Shown piece after piece: positions 1 through 10,138 of a stretch of DNA of 64,000 nucleotides. Under the pieces are notes generated by a model, which saw only the letters and a list, made by a program, of their open reading frames with translations, was not told the origin of the DNA and made no database searches. The stretch lies in assembly GCA_905182995.1 (NCBI GenBank), contig CAJJDP010000115.1:234765-298764 (forward strand), given 5' to 3'. This stretch comes from Paramecium octaurelia (Eukaryota; Ciliophora; Oligohymenophorea; Peniculida; Parameciidae). Position 1 is the first letter of the stretch; each line of letters starts with the position of its first letter. The translations under genes were made by a program, and so were the position numbers.

Positions 1-1
1 A

Positions 2-373
2 TAAAATTATTAAAAATATATAGCAACACTTGATATTGAGGGAGAAAAGTTCTTGGAAGAACTCAAACAATTGCCAAGAGAATAAGAAGACATATCTCGT
101 AAATCTCAAAGGGATGTTAAGGTAGAACCACCAGTGATGGTTCAAAAGAGTGACAAAATAAAAAAGACCAAAAGACCATTACAAGATGAATAAGTCGAAG
201 ATGCTCAATAGCACTTATATTGCGTTTGCTAATAACCCAGTTATGGCACTATGGTTGCTTGCGATTCAAAAAATTGTCAATTAGAATGGTTTCATTTGGT
301 ATGCGTGGGATTATCTGATGTTCCAGATGAAAAGACGAAATGGTTCTGTCCTAATTGTAGATAGACGAGATGA
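2..373 (+). CDS. ING-family PHD-finger protein, 3' part
   Basis: The frame is open from base 2 to TGA at 371-373 if TAA/TAG are Gln; the 5' part lies outside the window. The last ~50 residues form a canonical PHD finger of ING type: [15 protein letters not shown], then [11 protein letters not shown], then KTKWFCPNC, giving a C4-H-C3 zinc-binding set. ING proteins read H3K4me3 and tether histone acetyltransferase or deacetylase complexes in the nucleus. The region before the finger is short, charged and probably disordered linker, as in the family. No intron is needed in the visible part. Family call is from the motif; which complex it serves is unknown. Confidence 0.88.
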
Positions 374-412
374 ATATTGTTTTATAATTAAACAATAAAA
401 TAAAACAAGAAA

Positions 413-1825
413 TCAAAATTTAAATTCTCTTTTACCAATTGAAAAGGATCTCTAATTCCTACCATTTTTTACTGTTTAATGTATTGGATTCAACAATATT
501 TTTTCATTGTTATACTTAGCTTGCCATTGCTTGTAATATTATAATTTATTAATAATTATTTCCAAATAATTTGAACCTTCCCCTTAGAATAATTCTACCC
601 AGTCCTTTTTAAAAGGATCCTTGTTTTTCTTTAAATCCTCAGAAATTATTTCCTCAAATATGTTAATCTTATCTCTCAAATCCTAATTTTCATTTTACAT
701 CTAATGGTTCAATTATGACAATACAAAATTCTAGTCATTGATATGTTGCATTTAATCCCTTAATTTTTTATTTTACCCCAATAGATTGTTAATTTAATTA
801 ATCTGCTCCATTTAAATATTATTCTATTACTATTGAACTTATTGATTCTATTAGTTCTATTTCAATGACTTAATAGTATTTTGAGCTATCTTTAACTATT
901 ATTCTAAATTTATTATCTGTTATTTTAATTCCCTTATTTATCTTTATTAATCATCTTACTATTATTCAGGTTATAAAATAATCTATCTAGCCTTGACTCC
1001 ATATTAGGCAGACTGTTAACATTACAATAAATTGTCATCAGAAGGATTCAAACATATCACCATTACAACATTTGATTTGCCATTTAAACTTTTCTTCAAA
1101 AGACTTGTTAACTTTGACTGTCTATAAGGTATTTATTAAACTTTATCAGCTAAATTTTAGATTACTTATCTCAAATAAAATAGAGACTTATTTATTTCAA
1201 CACTCTCTTGAATTTGTTATACCTTTGTTTAATTCAATCTTTCAGAACCAGCCAAATCCACTATATTAAATTCACATTACAAATCAGTAGTTTGACCATG
1301 AAATGTGTATATACAATGAGACCTACTTGAAAAATCATTTAGTTAATGAGAATTAATTATTCTGTTTTTATTGGCTTTATTATATAATTTTACTAACTCC
1401 TCTTATGAGCGACATATAAATTTCGTGAGATTTTCTGGCACAAATTCGTTATTCTTATATCTTAATTTTAACTGCTATTTATAAAGCATGTCCAATATTT
1501 TTTCATTATAAATTTGGAGAACAGAAAAGGAAATTTCAAATTTACTCTCCAGAATCTATGGCAAAATCATAGGTATTAATTAATTCACTGTATACGTCTT
1601 GCCTGACCCGGTTTGTCCATAACAGAAAATCACTTAACTAATTCCATTTTTAAATTATTCGAGTAATTGGCCAATATTCAATCCAACATATAATTCATCT
1701 TATTGAGTTTATTCATCTAAAATTACATCAAATTCATAAGACTTGTCTAGAATTCTTAACTAATTTTTATCAATTGTTATTTTTGTTTCTCCTGGTTTTA
1801 ATCTAGCAACTGTAAATACTTTCAT
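413..1825 (-). CDS. Kinesin motor protein, short, intron-less
   Basis: A 470-codon frame with no intron. The product is a kinesin: ATP-binding P-loop FCYGQTGSGKTYT around residue 85, switch I NDFSSRSHCIYTF, switch [13 protein letters not shown], and the YRQSKLTSLLKKSL helix. The motor occupies nearly residues 1-320 and starts almost immediately at the Met, so the N-terminal beta strand region is short. A Gln-rich coiled coil follows (~residues 325-390), then a short tail. Kinesins move on microtubules; the subfamily cannot be told by eye. It lies tail-to-tail with the ING gene, 39 bp between stops. Absence of introns contrasts with most neighbours. Confidence 0.9.
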
Positions 1826-1852
1826 ATTAATATTATAAAATTATTAACATAT

Positions 1853-2884
1853 TCATATTTCCTCTCTTAAAATTCTATCCAAAATCTCCTTCTGTGTCTC
1901 TATTGTACTAAACTCCTCAGATTTTTTCTCGCTCTAAAATTGAGACAACACCTTGGCTTCAAAAGCAGTACCTTATTATTAAATATACTCTAAATACTCC
2001 GTTCATTTATATTTCTGATTTTCACAGAAAGCATATAAAGATAACGTGTTAATGCTTGCAAATGTAGATACTTACACTACAACAGTTCCTCCTGATTCAT
2101 ATTTGGTTCCTTTTCATAACTTTGAATAACTTTGTCTGCCGCAGTTTACAATAAATCTAAATGCTCCACTTATTCACGAATTATTTATTCCTAATACTAT
2201 TAAGGAGTCGTAAAGTGATGCTTTCCAGTATTCATTCCCTGTAATTATTCTTGAAAGTCTTTCATTGATTATTATACCTTTTAATAATTAGCTAATTACG
2301 CCTCTTCTTTTTTCAAAATCTCCAATCCATCCTCTGATATTTTTTGAACCAATCCCAATGTAGCTACGTAATTATCCAATTTCCTTGATAACTCCTTTTA
2401 TCCTGCCAAAAGTTATTCTGATGTTTCAAGTACATTCGTTGTATCTATACTGAATATTGTTTAACCCAATGGTTAAAGCATTTGTTGCCATTATTGTTGT
2501 TAATAGATCTACTTGAAAGAACCCTTTTATTTTTCGATATCCGTCAATTTTTGAATCAACATACTAAATTTGTCTCTGAATACATTCACATCGTTCAGTT
2601 GAAACAACAGTGAATTTTATTATTACTGATAAGGATTTATCAAAGGTTCTTAAACTTATTGGAATGAATTTCCGATCTAGATTGGATTCTGAGCAAACGT
2701 ATTTTATTATTATTAATTATAATAATTTGGGGTTGCATTTTAAGATAGACCAAATAAAATCGGCGCTATGTTTTGCTATCCCTGTTATTATACTTATCCA
2801 TATCCTAATTAAACGTTGTTTGATACCAAAAGATGATTAATTTTGTGGCGCTATTTACTATTATTAGCCAAAAAGTAAAGGCAT
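1853..2884 (-). CDS. Coiled-coil protein with FG motifs; exon structure unresolved
   Basis: Read from the Met at 2884 the product starts with LFGQQQQ and SSFG motifs, then a conserved-looking 100-residue section, then a long helical section (roughly 2560-2060) rich in Q, E and K, ending near 1853 after a frame ending in ILDRILREEI. At least two frame changes are required, around 2560 and 2080-2000, so there are introns I could not place with certainty; one reading has a TGA near 2010. FG motifs plus a C-terminal helical region recall Nup54/Nup57-class nucleoporins, but this is weak. It is head-on to the kinesin start, 27 bp away. Confidence 0.5.
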
Positions 2885-3183
2885 TTATGAAATTGGTTAT
2901 GATTGCATAGTCCCAAAAATATTGCTTTGATTAGTTTATAAGGAAGGTGGAGGTCCAAATTAAAGTGAATTCTGTTAATTTGATTTTCCCAGCATATTCC
3001 CTGAATTTAGGTTTGAAAACATGTATTTATGTATTTAAATTAAATAGTAAATTAATACTAGTGTTTTAAATTTAAAATAACAACAAAGAATTCATTTAAA
3101 AATTGATTTGAAATTGTAGGTTTTTATATTTCTATTTAAGAAAAAAAGACTTGAAACTATAAATTATAATCATTTCATCGCAA

Positions 3184-4620
3184 TCATTGTTCTAATTTCA
3201 TGTCGGATTCTTAAATTTATGATGAAATCTATTGTTGTGTAGTCTCATATTATTTGTGCACATTGGGCATCAAATCACTATGATTGTTCTAGTGTACATC
3301 TTTATCTTCAGTTGGTATGATACATTTTGATATTTTGATTTATTTTTAAGATGGAGATTTGAATTTCTTAGGACTTCTTCTTGGACTTCTTTTAGGACTT
3401 GTTTTAATAAGGGCTTTGGATTGATTTAGTTTATAATTAGTTTTTTTTGGTCTTTTAATTTTGATCTTTTCCTCGCTTGAGGCTAGTTCATATTTGTTAG
3501 CTTTCTTTTTATGAGTTTCACAAAAGAATTTGAATTGGCTTTCCACTAATTTTCCTTTTTATTTAATAACAGTAAATACCTGTTTAAGCACTATTCATTA
3601 GACAAGTGAAATGAAAGGCTACTGGACATACAGCACAACAAACAGTAGCTCCAGGTCTGCTACATAAGAAACATTTCTAATTTAAATAAAATTAATTACA
3701 GTTTATTTCGATTTCGTAATTTCTTCATCTAGATTATTTGGATTACATTATCCTTGGTTGTTGAAGAAGACCAAATTTTAACTCCATAATCCACACATTT
3801 CATGTAAATCGAATTTTTCATTTGGATTTCGATTAGAGGGAATTTACAATAGAGGTCCTAAATTAGAGTCATTGGCTTCTAAACCACAAAATACACAATT
3901 TCCATTATTTTTTTTTGGATATGATAATCCCTAATAAGAAAACTTTTATAATCTTCCAAAGTTGATGACCTAATCCTTACTTTCAAAGTTTGGTTTCATT
4001 TTAGACTTTAGACTTTCTGATTATAATTCTAATTGAGGAGCACTTTGAATTTTGAATTAATTATTTTCTTTTTAGTTTCCTTATTGTTAGTTTTGAGATT
4101 ACAATAAATTTTATTGTTATTATTGATTATTAAGTTGATTCGTCATTTAGTTATGCTAACCGAGTTTAGTAAGGCTATAATTATTTTGCCCTCCATTTTA
4201 TGCATGTTTAAAAAATGAAGAAAAATTCTAATCTAAAGTGTTAGTCTTTGATACTTATTGTGAATCTGCCAATTTTTTGATATGTTCCTGGTCATTAATA
4301 TCCTCTATTATGAAAGTTTGTGGATTGGAGGGAATCATTTCCTTTAATTCTCTTAGCTATCTATCTATTTCCTTATGAGCCTTATTGAAGAATTCCAGAA
4401 TTTTGAGTTGGTTTAATTATTATTTGTCTCGTTGCTTAATATTATTTGAATCATCTAGGGTAGAATTAAGGTGGAATCTTCGTTCCATCTTTTCCTATTA
4501 TTTTCTCTTGAGATAATTCGTAAATTTCTAAATGGTAGCTTTGGTTAAGGCCAACAACTAATCGGAATCAAAAATAGCTTATTCAATTTCTTCTGCTGCT
4601 TATTCTATGTATAAATTCAT
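3184..4620 (-). CDS. Extended PHD (ePHD) zinc-finger protein
   Basis: 459 residues once two introns are removed (3677-3699, 23 nt; 3546-3579, 34 nt); the spliced length is exactly 460 codons. Residues ~1-130 are charged and helical. In the second half there is an ePHD module: NCVFCG, then LHEMCGLWS, then KCFLCSRPGATVCC, then CPVAFHFTCL, and a final FFCETH. This spacing is that of the extended PHD found beside PHD fingers in Jade, BRPF, AF10, PHF6 and MLL proteins, where it binds histones or DNA. The tail is basic, with PKRSPRRSPKK repeats, suggesting nuclear localisation. Only the ePHD is evident, no preceding canonical PHD. Confidence 0.8.
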
Positions 4621-5159
4621 AATAAAATAAATGATAATATGTATCAAATAATTTAAAGACTTTTAATTATTACATTAAATAATTTCAAAAAAGAATTTGT
4701 AATAAAAATAATTTTTAATAAATGACTATTTCTTTTTTTAGTATATAGCCCATATGGACATGAGAGAATTGTGAAAATCTTGAAAATGTCTGTTTTTAAA
4801 AACTTTTGAGGTTCAATTTTTTTCATTATATTTTTCATAAATTTTCGAATTTCAAATTTTATGCTTAATCATTCCATTCTCTAATAAGTGTTATCTCTGG
4901 TAATATTTTAGAGACCTATGTATTAAACAATATATTTGGAAGAGAGTAAATATTAATTATAATCAACTTTAATAAATATCTTGAAAATTAGTTCCTTATT
5001 ATATATTCTTGGCTAAAATAAAAGATCTTTTCAAAAGTATAATAAGCAAGACAAATACTCTCAATGAATCACTGAAACTTTCACTTCTTAATGTTAGTAA
5101 ACCCTTTAATTTTCTAGTCAAGTATGGAAAAAAATAACATAAATTATTGTATAATATAT
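4621..5159. other. Intergenic or decayed coding sequence
   Basis: No gene I can support. On the minus strand one frame (about 5125-4840) reads like protein, ending in IREWNDQAQNLKFENL, but it carries two TGA codons near 5250 and 5085 that no GTA...TAG intron removes cleanly. It directly follows the HTH gene in the same orientation, so it could be further exons of that gene or a pseudogenised tail. Confidence 0.35.
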
Positions 5160-5640
5160 TCAGTCTTGTAATCGTTAATAGCATTAACCATTTGATGGAT
5201 GCTGCACAATGTATTCAACAGAAGACATGAGCTTTTATTATATAATTGAGATAATTTTCAATTTTATGGAGATCTTCCCTTGTAATTAAATATATCTGCT
5301 AAATTTGCTTTCTTATTTCTTTTGTTTCTGACACTTTTTTCGCCAATGAAACACAATAGTTTTAGCAGTAGCATATTTGATAAAGAGTTTCTCAGCAGCC
5401 TATTTAAAACTTAATCCAGTATCATACATCTTTAATTTTAAACCCTTCCTTGAACACAAGTTCATGTAATTAGTCCTTGGATTCTTTGGATACTTTGATG
5501 TATGCCCTTTTTTATTCCTAAAACATCCCAGGAAATAGATTATTACGAGGTCTGAGGTCCTTTTTTTCTGGAGATAACAAGATTTCAGATTACACCTTGA
5601 TTGAAAGATTTTCTTCATGAATACTTTCAAAAATACTCAT
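5160..5640 (-). CDS. Small HTH DNA-binding protein (STAKTI-type), paralogue 1
   Basis: 150 residues, two exons; intron 5400-5427 (28 nt, GTA...TAG), phase 0. The core is a helix-turn-helix: KEGFKIKDAAEKLFIKYATA followed by KTIVFHWRKK. The pattern (I)K-x-A-A-x-x-L-x-I-x-Y-x-T-A-K-T-I is that of homeodomain-like HTHs found in fungal, microsporidian and ciliate small proteins and in transposase-derived factors. The protein at 25420-25845 has the same core and the intron falls at exactly the same place, between KIKD and AA. Function unknown; sequence-specific DNA binding is inferred. The last ~50 residues are less certain because the 3' end may have further exons. Confidence 0.65.
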
Positions 5641-5872
5641 TAATTATAAATGTAAGATCTCTTCAATCATTACTATCATATATAAATACTTGATTGATGC
5701 GTCATAAATAAAACTTGTCCACAAAACTCATATTTTCATATCTTTGTCAGTTAATCATTAACTTAGCTAGTTAAGATCTTTCACTTTTGAGTTACATTAC
5801 CGTATCGAGTCTTATATATCATTCACATTTATTCTTATTATTAATTGTCTCAGAGATAATTTAATTAAAAAT

Positions 5873-6833
5873 ATGGTAAATTAATTAGCAACTTATAACC
5901 TAGATAAAAAAGTAAAGACGACCTTCCAATAAGGAATCTTTGCTACCTCTTTAATATTAGGCTTTTGGCTACCTTATGGGTTATGAAACATATTTTTTGA
6001 TTAGTTGGTATATTTTGTCTATTGTTTAAACGATTCATTATTAATCTGTACCTTTCCATAAAATTTCCTTCTAGTTTACATTAATAAGAATTTTATACAA
6101 CTCAAGGGTCTGGATTATAGGATATAACATATATGCCATTATCTTCTATGCATTAGTGACTAATTCTTACCAAAGTCATAGTCTCTTAAACTAAAACAAT
6201 ATTTAACTTTAGGATAAAGACCGTAATTTCATTAAGACATAAAACTTGCATACTTAAAGAAGAACAAGATTACCCATATTAAAATAAAAAATATCAAAAT
6301 CAAATTCATTTTTCGTAAAATCTAATTACTAGTTTCAATTCGTTTTTTTCTTATAAATAATTACATTATATGATAATCTAAACAAATTATTAAATTTCTA
6401 TTCTAATAGTTAAGTTTGCCAATCTTAGATAGATAACGTATATTCAAATATCCTCAAAAAATTAGTCTGTGACATCAATATAGTTTTGAATTTTAGCCAT
6501 CTCTAATAATAAAAAGTCACAATCAATGTATAAATTGTAATGCACTTGAAAATCCTTTATTCAAATCAAATATGCTAAATGAGCAAAATTTTAGCCTTTA
6601 AAAAATTAAATGGATAATTACCCTCATTTCCATTTCAGAATTCGAAATTGCCTTCTTGTCCTCCTCCCTCTTCCTCTTTCTTTTATTGCCTATAAATTTT
6701 ACTCAATTTTAAAGTAGCATAATGTACATTTAGTATTGATTTAAAAAACAAAATTGCTTATCATTACAAACTAGGTGGAAAAAAATTATTATTTTGGAAA
6801 AATTAGCTTTTGATAAAAACAGTGTAAATGTGA
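5873..6833 (+). CDS. Putative membrane protein of unknown function
   Basis: A frame of 311 codons opens with MVNQLATYNLDKK and needs one intron at 5980-6004 (25 nt, GTT...TAG), without which it stops early. The first ~90 residues hold two or three hydrophobic stretches (FATSLILGFWLPYGW, then VWIIGYNIYAIIFYALV) and look like a small membrane protein. The rest is Lys/Gln/Ile-rich and less convincing. I do not recognise it. Length without TGA is unlikely by chance at this base composition, but the 3' half could be non-coding. Confidence is moderate for the first third. Confidence 0.42.
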
Positions 6834-7284
6834 TTCTATTAAATATTTATTAACTAATACTGATTCTAACAATTGTAGCTTATTTAAAAATACGTAATCG
6901 AACTCTAATTTTTTCTGTAGTGTTTTAGTGACATTGAAAGACAAAAATTAATATTATTATAAATTATAAATTATATTTATCAATCATTGATCTCAGTCTT
7001 TATGAAGGATTGAAAGTTATAGAAAAATTAGAAATAATGATATAAATATGTTGACACATTTTGATTTAATTTATTAATGGTTTTTTTTATTTTAATTTGT
7101 ATAGGTTCAGGTCGTTTAATTCACATTGAATTGAAATTTTGAAAGAATATGAAAGGAATAAAGGAGAATTTCCCATATTTTAGAGTATCTATTTGAAAGT
7201 ATTGGTTACATATTTATCTATCCAAAATATAAAATTATTAAATAATATAAATCAATTTAGTTAGAGGAACAATTCTTTAGAAGA
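6834..7284. other. AT-rich intergenic region
   Basis: Very AT-rich with no recognisable frame on either strand. It probably carries the promoter of the kinase gene that starts at 7285. Confidence 0.5.
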
Positions 7285-8599
7285 ATGGATTTGCTCTCCT
7301 TTTCTTGTGTACGACCACATACGATCTTTTCTAAAAGATATTATTTAAAAGTATTAGATGATGAAGTTATAATATCTGCAGTAACCTAACCTTGTTATTT
7401 TTTAAGTTCAACAATTTCAAGAATCCTAAATATAGACTAGAACTCAATTTATCAACCTAAATTCTTTGGAAAATGGGAAAGTCACATTTAAAAGCATTTG
7501 GAATATTTTACCAGAATAAAATCAAATATTTTGAAGCTACACATGCCAATTTGGAATAGTTCAAATAATTGGTAGGAGGAAGAGTAATCTATAGAAACAT
7601 GGCTTCATTCTATGAACCAACATTATTCATTGGTGAAGGATTGTCTGCAAAGGTATTGCCTAATTTATTAAACTAATTTAGGTGTATCGAAGCATAGAGA
7701 AACAAACCTAGAAGGCAGTTGCGGTAAAAATGATTAAACAAGAATTTGGCAAAGAGGAACAAGCCTTAGTAAGTGATTAAATGTATCGCATTTAGAACAT
7801 AGTCAAAACAGAAGTACAAATTTTGCAGTCGCTAAATCATCCCAACATTATAAAAGTGCTTGAGGTTTATGAAAATGACCAGACATTTTGGATTGTTTAA
7901 GAGTATGTCTAAGGAACTCCTTTGAGCGATATATTAAAATAAAAACTACCAACTGAATAGATAAAGAAGATAATGAGAGTATATAACCATCATATATCAA
8001 TAGAGTCTGTTAGATACTATAAGTTATTTGCAATCACTAAGAATTGTGCACCGAGATATAAAGCCAGAAAACATAATAGTGGAAAAAAATGGTTAAATTA
8101 AGGTGATTGATTTTGGATTTGCAGCGAATCTGAAATTTGGCTCTGTCAGCAGCGTGTGCGGAACACCAGGCTATTATGCGCCAGAAGTACTTAGATCAAA
8201 AGAATCAAGTTTTAATTCTGATATGTTCAGTGTTGGAGTTGTATTATTCAATTTGTACTAAGTTTTAACTAAATTAGAATCACAAATTAGCCCATGCTTA
8301 AATCAAAAATGTACAATGCTCAACAATATGTGGAGGATGAAGAAGCCGCTGATTTATTGAAATAAATGTTGGAAGTGGACCCAGCTTTGCGAATTACAGC
8401 TTAATAAGCACTCCAACATCCATATTTCAAAGGTTTTGAATCAGTTAATGAGAAACTCTAATCTTCTGAACATCAAATATTATAACAGCAATTACTAATT
8501 AATTAATAACAACAATATTAACCATTGAAAAAAAGTAATCAAAGTTTAGATGCTAAAACAATAAAATCTCTCAGAACTACTAACATTATGGACTAATGA
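7285..8599 (+). CDS. Serine/threonine protein kinase with N-terminal PH-like domain
   Basis: 392 residues from six exons; introns 7381-7406, 7653-7681, 7769-7795, 7979-8003 and 8262-8290 (25-29 nt) make the length exactly 393 codons. Residues ~15-110 look like a PH-like domain ([11 protein letters not shown] ... [16 protein letters not shown]), a layout common in ciliate kinases. The kinase domain shows [19 protein letters not shown], catalytic loop [17 protein letters not shown] and activation-segment end GTPGYYAPE, so it should be active; it resembles the CAMK/CDPK group. There are no EF-hands, so this is not a full CDPK. The tail is Gln-rich. Substrate unknown. Confidence 0.9.
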
Positions 8600-8951
8600 T
8601 TTTGAATCAATTAGTAGTTGTACTATATATGTTTATAAATTATATATTTACTTATCCCTTAGAAATTCACTTACAACTTATTCATAATATTATTATATTT
8701 GCATCCCCAGAACATATCTAGAATTTCAATCAATATCCATTTAATTTAAGATTTATTTAATTAATTTAATGAAAGTCTTTATGTCATTATACCTTTGCCT
8801 TTCAAAATTTAATATTAAAATGAACATTTTGGACTATAAATTATTTATATCACCATAATACAGATCATTGTCGCTTTTTGCAAAAAAGAAAATAAAAATA
8901 AAAGGCCGATCCATTAGTTATGAACCTCGCAATCAATTAAATATATTCAAC
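8600..8951. other. Intergenic region
   Basis: AT-rich, no frame that looks coding. It contains the kinase 3' flank and the upstream flank of the gene at 8952. Confidence 0.5.
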
Positions 8952-9534
8952 ATGAAAGGATTGATATTTTAAAAGGATTCATTAAGAAGAAAAAGTTGTC
9001 ATTGTAATGAATGTGGATGTCTCAGTAAATTCTAGTACAAATACATGAATCTTAAACATGTAACAAGTATGAAAAGGAAAATTGAAATTTCATTAAGAGT
9101 TGAGAAGAAGAGGAGATAAAGTATTATATTAATATTATAATCAATTAGCCAAAAACAGTACATTCTCCAAATATCGTACCATTATATTTGATCAAGTTAG
9201 AAAATGTAGAGTTGAATAATAACAAACTGAATCAGTAGAAGCAACTCCAAAAGAATCTACTTGTCTCCAAGAATCAATACATAAATTAAAATAATATTTT
9301 GAAAAATAAGAAACTCAAAAAAAAGAAATTCAAAATAAAGCTCGAAATTTTCGCTATTTAGGTAATAAGACACCTATAAGTTCTCCTAATCATTATAAGT
9401 CTCCACGGGATAAAGAATTCATCCCTTATCTTAGTTATAGAAGGATTGAATTGATCAATTTAAAACCAATAAAATTTAGTGATGCTCTCAAATCGTTTTA
9501 AACACACAAAAAAACCTTATCAACCTAATCTTGA
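8952..9534 (+). CDS. Basic protein with Cys/His cluster, unrecognised
   Basis: 184 residues with one intron at 9121-9148 (28 nt). Splicing joins RVEKKRRQ to KNSTFSKYR and gives exactly 185 codons. Near the N-terminus is a cluster SCHCNECGCLSKF that could bind metal; it loosely recalls a CXC motif but is too short to assign. The remainder is Lys/Arg/Gln-rich and probably disordered, with an SPNHYKSPRDKEF segment. Possibly nuclear. Function unknown. Confidence 0.6.
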
Positions 9535-10138
9535 ATTTTACATATATCTATAAAAAATTAAATCAGCTAATATTTAATTTTTTCAAAGCAAATCTCCCAT
9601 TTTTAGGTGATAATTTATTATCATTGATTAAGTTCTTACTCTTCATAAAAACAGATTCAATTAAACACCTCCTTATTTTTGCTCTCAAAATTTCTAATCA
9701 AATTCTTATTGTCTGAAAATATAAATTGGAAACTTATTGTCAAACAGTATTTCTATCCTAAAGTAATCAATTCTATATTAAAATTTTAACTTCATTATAG
9801 TTTTTATGTATTAAACTATATTTAAATGTCATATAACTAAGCAAAGTTCTGTAATTTAGTTATTCCATTTGATATCAAAATAATTAATTATGGATAGATT
9901 CTTTTATTTTAACAATGAACCAATTTCCAACATTCTTAAAATTCTATTTTCTGATTTCTTTTATCATTAGCTATTTGATTTATTTCATATTTGTCTTTTT
10001 AATATTTTATTTTGTCAAAAAGTTATTCTTCCATTTTTAATGTAAAAAAAATGAATATAATTTTATTAAAAAATTGATATATATAATTCGCTTTAACATC
10101 TATTGATTATCCATATTAAATAAAAATATAATCAAAGT
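9535..10138. other. AT-rich intergenic region
   Basis: No coding frame I can support. A 61-codon standard-code plus-strand ORF here is hydrophobic noise of AT-rich DNA and has no neighbours in frame. This gap separates the convergent genes at 8952 and 10139. Confidence 0.45.

Noticed and set aside
2010-2016. TGA read as selenocysteine or tryptophan
   Set aside because: No SECIS-like element looked for could be confirmed by eye, and TGA is the only stop used by all other genes here; an intron or error is simpler.
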